A model generated the notes under the pieces. That model searched no databases, was not told the origin of the DNA, and saw only the letters and a program-made list of their open reading frames with translations. A program made the position numbers and the translations under genes. A DNA stretch of 31,276 bases, from assembly GCA_947167315.1 (NCBI GenBank), contig CAMVHP010000004.1, positions 1-31,276 of the forward strand, written 5' to 3'. Positions 15,831-23,903 of the stretch are shown here, piece by piece; within the stretch, counting starts at the first letter, position 1, and each line of letters opens with the position of its first letter. The stretch is from RGIG8782 sp017475895. GTDB taxonomy: Bacteria > Pseudomonadota > Alphaproteobacteria > Rickettsiales > UBA1997.

Positions 15831-16175
15831 CTATAAAGATCTGCCACCCTTGTTCTGTTTAATTTCCTTTCCGGTGTTATCGCTTTTTGTTGGATCAATA
15901 TTATTCTCTTTTTTATCCAAAGCTGCCGTTGTTGTTCCTGCTTCTTCTGCTTTTACGAGACCAATATTATTCTCTTTTTTGCTTTGGTTATTTTCTTTTT
16001 TGCTCTGGTGTTTTTTGTTAGCTTTTTCAATTTCGCCTTCTTTTTCAATGACGGTATATGCCTTAACTTCATTCTTGAGTGATTCTGTAATTAGAATCAT
16101 CTTATCAATAATCTCAACAACTTCGTTGTTTTTTAAGCTTTTTTCCATTTTTTCACTTATGTTTATGTCTGTCAT
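15831..16175 (-). CDS. Short hydrophilic protein with KKENN repeats, unknown function
   Basis: About 114 residues (MTDINISEKM); two codons more if the ATG at 16181 is used. The first half is a probable helix or coiled coil (KMEKSLKNNEVVEIIDKMILITESLKNE). The second half is low-complexity and charged. It contains three copies of a K-K-E-N-N unit (QSKKENN, QSKKENNIG, DKKENNIDP), mirrored in DNA by direct repeats near 15896-15915 and 15960-15980. There is no signal peptide or membrane helix. I do not recognise a family. Its position between the MerR-type gene and rlmN, with 6 bases to rlmN, supports it being real. The repeats suggest a fast-evolving linker-like tail. Confidence 0.55.
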   Translation of the reverse strand: MTDINISEKMEKSLKNNEVVEIIDKMILITESLKNEVKAYTVIEKEGEIEKANKKHQSKKENNQSKKENNIGLVKAEEAGTTTAALDKKENNIDPTKSDNTGKEIKQNKGGRSL

Positions 16176-16232
16176 CACCATTAAACATTTTTTATGCAGT
16201 TTTTTTTATTATATAACATATTTTAACATTTG

Positions 16233-16667
16233 TCAAACATTTTTTAATTTGTCGTAGAAGTTGTTTAATTTATCCCTAAGTACTTTCATATCTTTATTAA
16301 TAACATTGCTGTTTAAATTTTTTACATCATTCATGTTTTCTATATTTTGATTTTGTTTTACAGTCTCGTTTTCTTTAAATTTTATGTCAATACTTTCAGA
16401 TGTATTGTAGTCGTTTAATTCCACAACTTCATTCTGTAACAAACTTAACAGACCCTTTATTGTATATCCTTTATTGTATAAATTATCTTTTATAAAATTT
16501 AATATTTTTATATCCTTATCAAAAAAATATCTACGTCCTCCGACACCGACAGTTGGCTTTATATAATCAGCAAATTTTGTTTCCCAAAATCTTATAACGT
16601 AAGCCTGAACCCCGATTTCTTTCGCCGCATCTCCTATAGATCTTTTTTTGTCAATATTCAATACCAT
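16233..16667 (-). CDS. MerR-family transcriptional regulator
   Basis: 144 residues. The N-terminal winged helix-turn-helix of the MerR family spans about 8-75: RSIGDAAKEIGVQAYVIRFWETKF, then GGRRYFFDKDIKILNFIKDNLYNKGYTIKG. The C-terminal part (about 85-144) is polar and Asn/Lys-rich. It lacks effector-binding cysteines or a ligand domain, so the inducer is unknown. Similar short MerR proteins sit beside housekeeping genes in many alphaproteobacteria. The ATG shares its A with the TAA stop of the upstream DUF2066-like gene (TAATG), so translation is probably coupled. Confidence 0.88.
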   Translation of the reverse strand: MVLNIDKKRSIGDAAKEIGVQAYVIRFWETKFADYIKPTVGVGGRRYFFDKDIKILNFIKDNLYNKGYTIKGLLSLLQNEVVELNDYNTSESIDIKFKENETVKQNQNIENMNDVKNLNSNVINKDMKVLRDKLNNFYDKLKNV

Positions 16668-17794
16668 TATAAACCCTTATAATCTATAAAAAACTTACCA
16701 CTTTTTCTATTGACGGAAAAGCCTTTATTGTTAAATAGCGGAATTATTTCACTTTCTTCAACTTTATAGTAAATTCTTATGTTAGCCATCTTCGTGGTCA
16801 ATTGTAGAATATCATACTTAACAACGAAATCTAAATTGTCCAGCAGGCTTTTGATATAAACATATTCCCTTATATTTGGTATTATATAGAAAACATCCAT
16901 ATAATTTTCTTTTTTTACAGCGGTATGTTTGTCGTTATTTTTAGCGTCTATAACTCTTTGTTTTGATTCGTTGTTTAAAAATTCTAGAGTTTTTATTGAT
17001 GCTTCTTTTATTAATTCATGTTTTTGTAAGTCGTTTTTATTGGAGAATTGTAAATTTTTTTCATTTCTATTTTCGGCATCTATTTCCAAAAGTTTTATTT
17101 CCACAACATCATCTTCTTTGTTGTATTTTGCTATAGAAAACATGACTGTGTTTGATTTATATTTACTTATATGAGTCTGGAAAAATTCATAGGTCATGTC
17201 GTCTATATTTTTCTTTGATAAAAGACCAGAATTTGATAAACTATAGTTATCAATTATAAATATATTTTCATATTTGTTTGAGTTTTCAAAATATTCATTA
17301 TAGGCAGACTCATACCACGTGTTTTTGCTGTCAAGCATATCTATATTACCATATTCGTCTTTAAAAACGGGTATATATAAAAATACGTTGTTTGTTATTT
17401 TACCAACATCTATCGATATTTTTTTAAGATTAAAGTTCAGAAAATCTTTATTAAACAATATTGTTAATCTGCTGGAATAGGAATTGTTTGTCATTATTTC
17501 GTCGTCTATTTTTATGGTTTCCACCATCTCAGATATTAATGAATCATTTATAAATTTTGTATACTCGACATTTATCCCAGCTTTTTCAAAAAGCGCTTTT
17601 AACGATTTTCTCTGTCCATCTTTTATGGCTATTTCTTTTGCTTTATTGGCGTTGGTCGATGTGGCTTTAACCGGAACGTTTTTTATTATGTATATACTAT
17701 TACTATTTTCCTTAGCCTCAACAATGTATACTGTCCCCGCAACAAACAGCAACATTAAAATATGAAATATGATCCTATTAATTTTTTTAAACAT
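16667..17794 (-). CDS. Exported DUF2066-like protein
   Basis: 375 residues with an N-terminal signal or anchor (hydrophobic 9-24). The segment after it (VPVKATSTNANKAKEIAIKDGQRKSLKALFEKAGI) has the pattern of DUF2066: a beta strand, then an Ala-rich helix with x-A-x-x-G-Q-x-x-A. The middle is rich in Asn and Tyr. The C-terminal 80 residues form a separate small alpha/beta unit (VFYIIPNIREYVYIKSLLDN through GKFFIDYKGL). Its function is unknown and a periplasmic location is likely. It is the first gene of a unit running through the MerR gene towards rlmN, behind a clear promoter. Confidence 0.7.
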   Translation of the reverse strand: MFKKINRIIFHILMLLFVAGTVYIVEAKENSNSIYIIKNVPVKATSTNANKAKEIAIKDGQRKSLKALFEKAGINVEYTKFINDSLISEMVETIKIDDEIMTNNSYSSRLTILFNKDFLNFNLKKISIDVGKITNNVFLYIPVFKDEYGNIDMLDSKNTWYESAYNEYFENSNKYENIFIIDNYSLSNSGLLSKKNIDDMTYEFFQTHISKYKSNTVMFSIAKYNKEDDVVEIKLLEIDAENRNEKNLQFSNKNDLQKHELIKEASIKTLEFLNNESKQRVIDAKNNDKHTAVKKENYMDVFYIIPNIREYVYIKSLLDNLDFVVKYDILQLTTKMANIRIYYKVEESEIIPLFNNKGFSVNRKSGKFFIDYKGL

Positions 17795-17817
17795 AACATC
17801 ATAATAATTTTGGAATA

Positions 17818-17845
17818 ATGGTAGCCTTTATTATTTAAAATTCAA
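17818..17845 (-). promoter_or_regulatory. Promoter of the DUF2066-merR-rlmN unit
   Basis: On the minus strand, TTGAAT (17845-17840), a 16-base spacer and TACCAT (17823-17818). The leader to the ATG at 17794 is about 17 bases. The same two hexamers with the same spacer occur in front of mlaE (30152-30179). Confidence 0.6.
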
Positions 17846-17882
17846 TATAAAATCTTATCAGATTTTTCTATAATGGTTTTTC

Positions 17883-17910
17883 TTTACAATTTATTTTTAA
17901 ACAATAAAAT
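17883..17910 (+). promoter_or_regulatory. Candidate promoter of the 49-codon gene
   Basis: TTTACA (17883-17888), a 16-base spacer and TAAAAT (17905-17910). The predicted start is about 17917, leaving a leader of about 10 bases before the ATG at 17926. Confidence 0.45.
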
Positions 17911-17925
17911 GTAGTCATAGTAAAA

Positions 17926-18075
17926 ATGTGTATGAGACAAATGCTTTACATGACTGTGGTTGGAGTTCTTGCATATTGGTTTGCAATAAGATATACGCAC
18001 ATCTACACCACTAAAGGAATAATATTTTTTGTTTTCATGGTGGTTATAATATTTTTTGGGACAAAAGTTAAATAA
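17926..18075 (+). CDS. Small two-helix membrane protein (49 residues)
   Basis: An ORF below the usual size cut-off, starting MCMRQMLYMTVVGVLAYWF and ending FFGTKVK. It has two hydrophobic segments (about 7-21 and 32-45) joined by a short polar turn (AIRYTHIYTTKG), as in small inner-membrane hairpin proteins. It occupies the only plus-strand slot between the divergent DUF2066 gene and the end of the PLP-like gene (18093), which it does not overlap. A plausible promoter precedes it. There is no Shine-Dalgarno sequence. An alternative ATG exists at 17932. The family and function are unknown. Confidence 0.55.
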   Translation: MCMRQMLYMTVVGVLAYWFAIRYTHIYTTKGIIFFVFMVVIIFFGTKVK

Positions 18076-18092
18076 TTAACATTTATCTATAA

Positions 18093-19247
18093 TTACATAT
18101 TATTTAGATACTCTGCTATCGTTCTTACTATCTCCGTTGTTGTTTTCTTGGAGATATGAAAAGACGGAGATATTCTCAGAAACTGGCTGTTATCATCAAG
18201 TCTTCTTGCAAAATTATCAAGTCCAACCTTTTCTAAATAAAAACTAGCAACCGTTAATATTGGTAACCCTAGTTTTTGACAATGTATAGTTATATCTCTA
18301 TTTAATTTATCAAGATTTGGTACATTATGCTTTAGTTTTATTACAAAATATATGTTATTGTCAAATTTATTAACCTGATATCTATTCTTATCTAGGAGTT
18401 TATTGCACATGCTTGATGCAGAATCTACTATTTTTTTAGTTTTATCGATATCTTTTGTTGTCAATTTAAAAAATTCCTCTTCACCAAGCCATGGGTATAT
18501 ATTTTTAATTGTTGTATTGTTTCCTAAATATATTTCCATTAGTTTACATTTTTCATAAACGTTATCATTATCGTTTGCACAAACCAATGAACCAAGTCTA
18601 TTTATCTCCAATCCAAAACAATCAAGTTTCATGTGTGACCTAACCAAGAAAAGTGGCATATTTTTTTCATTACAATAGTTAACTATATCAACTATATACT
18701 GGCTTGAACAATCTATACATGAAGTATCCATAACCATTGCTTTTGCTTTTACTTTTTTGTAGTTCACCGACATAAAATTTGGTGAGGCGCTACATATCCA
18801 TAAAACATCTACATCTTTGCCATTGTAATTTTTATATTCCACAACATTTTCCGTGCCGAATATACTTTCAGCAAAATCATAGGATTCAAAATAAGGTAAA
18901 TTAGAAAACAAAAATTTTTTATATCCTATTTTTTGTAAAGTCAATTGAAGTGTTGATATGGCTGCCATGCAACTATTAAAAAATAAACCTAAGTTGTTTT
19001 TTTTATTATGTATATTGTACAAAAATTTTAACCAGTTGTTGCAGTTTATAAATAAATCATGTCTTTGGTAGGAGTAGGTAATGGTTTTGTCGTTGAATGG
19101 TATTTGACAAACCTTGTCATTATAGCTTTCTGAAAAATCTATATACTTTTTACATATTTTTAGCGTTGCCCCCTTTTTGATCTTTGTTAAGCCCCTGTCT
19201 ATAGCTATTTTTTTGTTTAAAATATTTTTTATGAATTTCTTCTCCAT
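18093..19247 (-). CDS. PLP-dependent aminotransferase-like (fold type I) protein, substrate unknown
   Basis: 384 residues. The pattern is that of fold-type-I PLP enzymes. A small-residue loop (FFNSCMAAISTLQLTLQKIG, 90-109) suits cofactor phosphate binding. An Asp after a beta strand (VMDTSC, Asp174) sits where the pyridine-N ligand is expected. The segment LVRSHMKLDCFGLEINRLGS (201-220) places Lys207 as the Schiff-base lysine, followed by the usual G-x-x-x-x-R-x-G. The C-terminal domain ends with the small-domain motif RISPSFHISKKTTTEIVRTI, whose Arg may hold the substrate carboxylate. It has no close match to a named aminotransferase that I recognise. It stands alone behind its own promoter and has a Lys-rich, Cys-rich sequence. 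Confidence 0.6.
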   Translation of the reverse strand: MEKKFIKNILNKKIAIDRGLTKIKKGATLKICKKYIDFSESYNDKVCQIPFNDKTITYSYQRHDLFINCNNWLKFLYNIHNKKNNLGLFFNSCMAAISTLQLTLQKIGYKKFLFSNLPYFESYDFAESIFGTENVVEYKNYNGKDVDVLWICSASPNFMSVNYKKVKAKAMVMDTSCIDCSSQYIVDIVNYCNEKNMPLFLVRSHMKLDCFGLEINRLGSLVCANDNDNVYEKCKLMEIYLGNNTTIKNIYPWLGEEEFFKLTTKDIDKTKKIVDSASSMCNKLLDKNRYQVNKFDNNIYFVIKLKHNVPNLDKLNRDITIHCQKLGLPILTVASFYLEKVGLDNFARRLDDNSQFLRISPSFHISKKTTTEIVRTIAEYLNNM

Positions 19248-19306
19248 TTTTTATCTTTGTTTTTTTATTTGTATTTATTTGTAATTTTTTTTTGGATTTC
19301 TTACGT

Positions 19307-19334
19307 AATGTACCAACTATTAATAAATAGTCAA
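19307..19334 (-). promoter_or_regulatory. Promoter of the PLP-enzyme-like gene
   Basis: On the minus strand, TTGACT (19334-19329), a 16-base spacer and TACATT (19312-19307), giving a leader of about 50 bases. The -35 region lies in a 20-base sequence identical to one in the DUF2628 promoter. Confidence 0.6.
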
Positions 19335-19489
19335 TAAAAAAATACAATAACATATGCTCTCTGAATTTTAATATTTATATTAGTAAATTGTTATTTTTAT
19401 TTTATATTTATTATTATCGTTTGTTTGCTGGTATAAGCTATAAAATAGTATTATACTTACGTTATAAACAATAACTGTGAATAAAATAC

Positions 19490-19666
19490 ATGTTTGATTT
19501 AAATAAAACCAAAACAATGAAAAAAATTTTTGATAAGCTTATGTCTGCCGGATTGGACTTTAATAAATCGGAAAAAGATAAAAAAGTACAGGAGTTGAAA
19601 AACTTACTAGAATTAAATTCTCAATTCAGTAAAGTTAAAAATGACAATAAGGATGTAGCAAAATAA
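19490..19666 (+). CDS. Small hydrophilic protein (58 residues), unknown
   Basis: An ORF starting MFDLNKTKTMKKIFDKLMSA and ending NDNKDVAK, then TAA. It is highly charged and helical in appearance (KVQELKNLLELNSQFSKV is amphipathic). It has no cysteine, signal or membrane segment. It lies in a 460-base plus-strand gap between the PLP-like gene and rmlB, with no competing frame. Loose -35/-10 candidates exist (TTGCTG at 19425 and TATTAT at 19449, 18 bases apart). I do not recognise a family. Coding is supported only by size, frame and position. Confidence 0.4.
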   Translation: MFDLNKTKTMKKIFDKLMSAGLDFNKSEKDKKVQELKNLLELNSQFSKVKNDNKDVAK

Positions 19667-19707
19667 ATAAATTACTTATTTACAGTAATCAAATTATTGT
19701 CATTTTA

Positions 19708-20721
19708 TTATTTATTCAGATACCATTCAACGGTTTTTACTATACCAGTATCAAAAGTTTCGTCAGCTTTCCAACCTAACTCTTTTTCTAGCTTTGTAGC
19801 ATCTATAGCATAGCGAAAATCGTGTCCGGCTCTGTCCTCAACAAAAGTAATTAATTCTTCATATTTCTTTCCATTGTTTCTAGGTCTTTTTTCATTGAGT
19901 ATTTTACATATTGTTTTTACAATGGTTATGTTATTTCTTTCGTTGTGTCCTCCAATATTGTAGGTTTCTCCAGCTTTACCTCTATGAAATATTAAATCCA
20001 CAGCCTTACAATGGTCCAAAACATAAAGCCAATCTCTAATGTTTTCGCCTTTTCCGTAGATGGTTAAGGGTTGTTCATTTAAAGCTTGTTTGATCATGTG
20101 TGGAATTAATTTTTCAGCGTGTTGTTTTGGTCCATAGTTATTTGAACAATTGGAAATTGTTGTGTTTAGACCAAATGTGTGGTGATATGCTCTTACAATA
20201 AGATCTGAGCTTGCCTTACTGGCGGAATAGGGGCTATTGGGAGCATATGGCGTTGTTTCTGTAAAATATCCGTCTTTACCCAGTGTTCCATAAACTTCAT
20301 CGGTTGAAATGTGGTGAAAACGACATTCTTCGTAGCCGTATTTAACTTTGTTTGGTCCATTCATCCAATGATTGAAAGCACAGTTGATTAAATTAAAAGT
20401 ACCTTCCACATTTGTTTTTATAAATATTTCAGGGTTTTTTATTGAGTTGTCAACATGACTTTCGGCGGCAAAATGTATTACTCCTTTTACATCATATTTT
20501 TCAAAAATATTTTTAACTAATTCCTTATCACAAATATCACCCTGTACAAACTTATAGTTTGACATTGAGTCACACTCCTGCAGATTGTCAAGATTTCCAG
20601 CATAGGTTAATTTGTCAAGATTAAGTATGTTATATTCTTTTTGATATTTCTGGCAAAAATATGGAACAAAATTTGATCCAATAAAGCCAGCTCCTCCAGT
20701 TATTAATATTGTTTTATTCAT
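19708..20721 (-). CDS. rmlB: dTDP-glucose 4,6-dehydratase
   Basis: 337 residues, an extended short-chain dehydrogenase. The NAD-binding motif GGAGFIGSNF lies near the N-terminus. The catalytic set is HISTDEVYGTLG, then Tyr and Lys in YSASKASSD (YxxxK). The substrate motif NCSNNYGPKQHAEKLIPHMI and the ending GWKADETFDTGIVKTVEWYL are standard. It converts dTDP-glucose to dTDP-4-keto-6-deoxyglucose, the second step to dTDP-L-rhamnose. It is the last gene of the operon. Its start overlaps rmlD by 8 bases. Confidence 0.98.
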   Translation of the reverse strand: MNKTILITGGAGFIGSNFVPYFCQKYQKEYNILNLDKLTYAGNLDNLQECDSMSNYKFVQGDICDKELVKNIFEKYDVKGVIHFAAESHVDNSIKNPEIFIKTNVEGTFNLINCAFNHWMNGPNKVKYGYEECRFHHISTDEVYGTLGKDGYFTETTPYAPNSPYSASKASSDLIVRAYHHTFGLNTTISNCSNNYGPKQHAEKLIPHMIKQALNEQPLTIYGKGENIRDWLYVLDHCKAVDLIFHRGKAGETYNIGGHNERNNITIVKTICKILNEKRPRNNGKKYEELITFVEDRAGHDFRYAIDATKLEKELGWKADETFDTGIVKTVEWYLNK

Positions 20722-21550
20722 TTTCTAACTCCTTCAGACAATCCACCAGAGCCTGTCTCCAGTGACGAATATTAATATTAAATGTGTTTTTTATTTTGCT
20801 TTTATCTAATAAGCTGTAGTTCGGACGAGTTGCTTTTGTGGGGTATTCGGAACTTGATATTGGTAATACTTTACATTTTTTATTTGCCATATGCATAATT
20901 TCAGTGGCAAAATCATACCAAGAACAAACACCTTCGTTGGTGAAATGGTAAATTCCGCTTGTTTTTGTATTTATCTGTGGTAATATATCAACAATGGCTT
21001 TTGCTAAATCTCTAGCATAGGTTGGTGTGCCTATTTGATCATTTACAACCGTAATTTGTTCTTTTTCACTCCCAAGTTTTAACATTGTTTTTACGAAGTT
21101 TTTGCCATAGGAGGAATATAGCCAAGCTGTTCTGATTACTACAGATTGTGGATTTTTTAAAACTTCTTTTTCGCCAGCAAGTTTTGTTTTTCCATAAATT
21201 GATATTGGTGATGGTTTATCTTCAGTTTTATAGGGAATATTATTTTGTCCGTCAAATACATAGTCTGTTGATACGTGTATGATTTTGCGGCCGGTTTCTG
21301 CTAAATTTTTAGCGCCAACTGTGTTTATCTGTTCAGCTAAATCAGTTTCCTCCTCCGCTTTGTCAACATTTGTATAGGCAGCACAGTTAATGATTATATT
21401 AATGTTGTTGTTCTTTACGAAACTATTTACATCGTTCTCATTTGTTATGTCTAGTTCGTTCTTGTCGGTCAAAATTGCCTCTGGCAATAGTTTTGTCAAA
21501 CTAGTTCCTAGTTGTCCGCCTGCTCCGGTGATTAATATTTTATCTGTCAT
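20714..21550 (-). CDS. rmlD: dTDP-4-dehydrorhamnose reductase
   Basis: 278 residues. Rossmann motif GAGGQLGTSL at the N-terminus, NCAAYTNVDKAEEE, HVSTDYVFDG and YGKTKLAGE (YxxxK), all typical of RmlD. It reduces dTDP-4-keto-L-rhamnose to dTDP-L-rhamnose using NAD(P)H, the final step of the pathway. The C-terminal part (RPNYSLLDKSKI) is normal. It overlaps rmlC by 11 bases and rmlB by 8 bases, indicating translational coupling. Confidence 0.97.
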   Translation of the reverse strand: MTDKILITGAGGQLGTSLTKLLPEAILTDKNELDITNENDVNSFVKNNNINIIINCAAYTNVDKAEEETDLAEQINTVGAKNLAETGRKIIHVSTDYVFDGQNNIPYKTEDKPSPISIYGKTKLAGEKEVLKNPQSVVIRTAWLYSSYGKNFVKTMLKLGSEKEQITVVNDQIGTPTYARDLAKAIVDILPQINTKTSGIYHFTNEGVCSWYDFATEIMHMANKKCKVLPISSSEYPTKATRPNYSLLDKSKIKNTFNINIRHWRQALVDCLKELENE

Positions 21551-22088
21551 CTGGAATATCCTTTAGTTTATTTGCCAATCTATCTTTTTCACTGGTTATA
21601 ACGCTTTCGGCTGGTATTTTCCAATTTATTGCAATTTCCGGATCGTCGTAGCGAATGCCAAATTCACTTTCTTTGTGGTAGAAATTATCGCATTTATAGG
21701 CAAAAACTGCTGTATCACTCAAAACAGAAAAACCGTGTAGAAAACCTCTGGGAATAAACAGTTGTCTTTGATTTTCTGCAGATAATTCTACTGCTACATG
21801 TTTTCCAAAAGTTTTTGAGTTTTTACGAATATCTACAGCAACATCTAAAACTTTTCCCTGTAAAACTCTAACTAGTTTAGCCTGTGCATGTTTTCCCAAT
21901 TGACAATGAAGTCCACGTATTACACCATAACTTGATTTTGACTGATTATCCTGAACAAATTTATTTGTTATGCCATTTTTTATAAATTCATCTTCGTTGT
22001 AACTTTCAAAAAAATAACCTCTACTATCTTCAAAAATCTTTGGTTCTACAATAATTACACCATCAATTTCTGTTTTAATAAAGTTCAT
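21540..22088 (-). CDS. rmlC: dTDP-4-dehydrorhamnose 3,5-epimerase
   Basis: 182 residues, a cupin-fold enzyme of normal length. Motifs are EDSRGYFFESY, FVQDNQSKSSYGVIRGLHCQ (with the catalytic His), KLVRVLQGKVLDVAVDIRK, PRGFLHGFSVLSD and the late Tyr in YKCDNFY. It epimerises C3 and C5 of dTDP-4-keto-6-deoxyglucose. It overlaps rmlA by 14 bases and rmlD by 11 bases. Confidence 0.97.
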   Translation of the reverse strand: MNFIKTEIDGVIIVEPKIFEDSRGYFFESYNEDEFIKNGITNKFVQDNQSKSSYGVIRGLHCQLGKHAQAKLVRVLQGKVLDVAVDIRKNSKTFGKHVAVELSAENQRQLFIPRGFLHGFSVLSDTAVFAYKCDNFYHKESEFGIRYDDPEIAINWKIPAESVITSEKDRLANKLKDIPDDR

Positions 22089-22965
22089 GATTTTCCTCCT
22101 GCACCTTCTTCAGATAATTTTTATAGTCACAATTTTTCAACTCATTTATTAATTTTTCCATCTGTGCATCATCTATAAGGCCTTTACGGTAGGCGATCTC
22201 TTCAAGGCAAGCAATCTTTAAACCCTGTCTTTTTTCTATAATTTCAACAAAATTACTACTTTCAATTAAACTTTCCGGTGTACCGGCATCCAGCCAAGCA
22301 TTACCTCTTTTCATGGGCACAACCGACAGTCGATTTTCTTTCAGATATAGATTGTTTATGTCTGTAATTTCTAGTTCGTTTCTCGCGGATGGTTTCAGAG
22401 TTTTGGCCTTTTCCACAACATCATTTGGATAAAAATATAGTCCTACAGATGCATAGTTAGATTTTGGTTGTTTTGGTTTTTCTTCAATGGATATTGCGTT
22501 TTTATTGCTATCAAATTCCACAACCCCAAACCTTTCTGGATCGGATACGTGATAGGCAAAAATTGTTGCCTTTTTACCATCATTTTTATCAACTTGTTCT
22601 CTAAAATTACTAAATTGGTCACCCATATAGAATACATTGTCTCCAAGTATTAAACATACACTATTGTTACCTATAAAATCTGCTCCGATCAAAAATGCCT
22701 GTGCTATACCTTCAGGTTTATCCTGTATAGCATATTGAATATTTAGTCCTAAATGTGATCCATCACCAAATAAATTTTTAATGTTCGGTGTATCTCTGGG
22801 GGTTGATATAATCAAAATATCCTTTATATCAAAAAGCATCAGAGTTGATAACGGATAGTAAATCATTGGTTTATCATATACCGGAAGCAGTTGTTTTGAC
22901 ATTGTTTTTGTCAATGGATACAATCTACTTCCAGATCCGCCAGCTAATATAATACCTTTCATCAT
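22075..22965 (-). CDS. rmlA: Glucose-1-phosphate thymidylyltransferase
   Basis: 296 residues. The nucleotidyltransferase signature GIILAGGSGSRLYPLTKTMSK is at the N-terminus. LPVYDKPMIYYPL, LGDNVFYMGD and EEKPKQPKSNYASVGLYFY follow, with GNAWLDAGTPESL near the end. It makes dTDP-glucose from glucose-1-phosphate and dTTP and is usually feedback-inhibited by dTDP-rhamnose. The ATG overlaps the glycosyltransferase stop as ATGA. Confidence 0.98.
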   Translation of the reverse strand: MMKGIILAGGSGSRLYPLTKTMSKQLLPVYDKPMIYYPLSTLMLFDIKDILIISTPRDTPNIKNLFGDGSHLGLNIQYAIQDKPEGIAQAFLIGADFIGNNSVCLILGDNVFYMGDQFSNFREQVDKNDGKKATIFAYHVSDPERFGVVEFDSNKNAISIEEKPKQPKSNYASVGLYFYPNDVVEKAKTLKPSARNELEITDINNLYLKENRLSVVPMKRGNAWLDAGTPESLIESSNFVEIIEKRQGLKIACLEEIAYRKGLIDDAQMEKLINELKNCDYKNYLKKVQEENHELY

Positions 22966-23813
22966 AATCTTACTTTTAGTTTTAATTTAATAAAGGGGAG
23001 ATATTTAAAAATTTTACAAACCTTGTTGCCGGTTTGTATGAATTTTCCAATCGGTATAATACCAAATAACCTCATTCTAACAACATATTTTAAATTTTTT
23101 GTTACGTAATCAAATAACTCCGGATGATCTTTTTGTACAAAATTACGTATCTGTATTGATACATCATCCATTTTTTGCTTTTGCAGTTTACTTGTATTTT
23201 TTTCGTGTTTTCTGTATCTAAATAGTATTTTTGGTATATTATAAAATTTTGTTTTTCCTATCAGTCTACACCATAAAGCATAGTCCTCTGCCGGTGAAAA
23301 TTGTTCTTCGTATCTTATGTTAAATTTATCCAACACGGATTTTCTAATCATGGAAGCTGGATGTAAAACATTACAGTTATACATTAAAGCCATTTCTATT
23401 TTATCTGTGGTTTCAGGGAATGTTACTCCTTCAGCCTTTCTTTTGGAAAAGTATTCAGCCCAACAGCTGACAACACCAACATCTGGATGTTCATCCAAAT
23501 ATCTTACCTCCTCTGCAAATCTTTCCGGTAGAGATATATCATCGTGATCCATTACCGCCAAATATTCACCTTTTGCTGCTTCAATAAGTTTATTTCTGGA
23601 TGGGGTAATACCTAAATTTTTTTCGTTTTTAAAGTATACAATCCTATCATCATTGTAGGTTTTAACGATATTTTCTCTATCGTCATTTGGACAGTCTTCT
23701 AAAATAAGAAATTCAAAGTCTGTAAATGTTTGGTTTAAAATCGATTCTATCGCCCCTCTGAGGTGTATTTCATCTTTTTTATATACTGGCATCAGTACGG
23801 AAACCTTCGGCAT
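22962..23813 (-). CDS. Family 2 glycosyltransferase (GT-A fold)
   Basis: 283 residues. The GT2 start VSVLMPVYKKDEIHLRGAIES leads to NQTFTDFEFLILED and NLGITPSRNKLIEAAKGEY. The metal-binding MDHDD and a later ED (FSPAEDYALWCRL) complete the site. There is no membrane anchor, although the C-terminus (about 245-283) is basic and hydrophobic and could bind the membrane. As first gene of the rml operon it probably transfers rhamnose, or a sugar next to it, into LPS O-chain or another surface glycan. Donor and acceptor cannot be read from sequence. It starts about 27 bases after its predicted transcription start. Confidence 0.93.
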   Translation of the reverse strand: MPKVSVLMPVYKKDEIHLRGAIESILNQTFTDFEFLILEDCPNDDRENIVKTYNDDRIVYFKNEKNLGITPSRNKLIEAAKGEYLAVMDHDDISLPERFAEEVRYLDEHPDVGVVSCWAEYFSKRKAEGVTFPETTDKIEMALMYNCNVLHPASMIRKSVLDKFNIRYEEQFSPAEDYALWCRLIGKTKFYNIPKILFRYRKHEKNTSKLQKQKMDDVSIQIRNFVQKDHPELFDYVTKNLKYVVRMRLFGIIPIGKFIQTGNKVCKIFKYLPFIKLKLKVRL

Positions 23814-23846
23814 CTATTTAAACTCATTTGTTTTATTATTACAAAT

Positions 23847-23874
23847 ATTGTAAAATAGTTTATTATAATTTCAA
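23847..23874 (-). promoter_or_regulatory. Promoter of the GT2-rmlACDB operon
   Basis: On the minus strand, TTGAAA (23874-23869), a 16-base spacer and TACAAT (23852-23847). The start is predicted near 23840. It lies just beyond the rnpB 3' end, so the two units are separate. Confidence 0.65.
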
Positions 23875-23903
23875 GTTTAAAGTGATAAATAACAAATAAA
23901 AAT

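Noticed and set aside
17849..17866. Hairpin AAAATCT/AGATTTT as a terminator
   Set aside because: The stem has only seven pairs and lies in an intergenic region upstream of both flanking genes, so there is no transcript for it to end.
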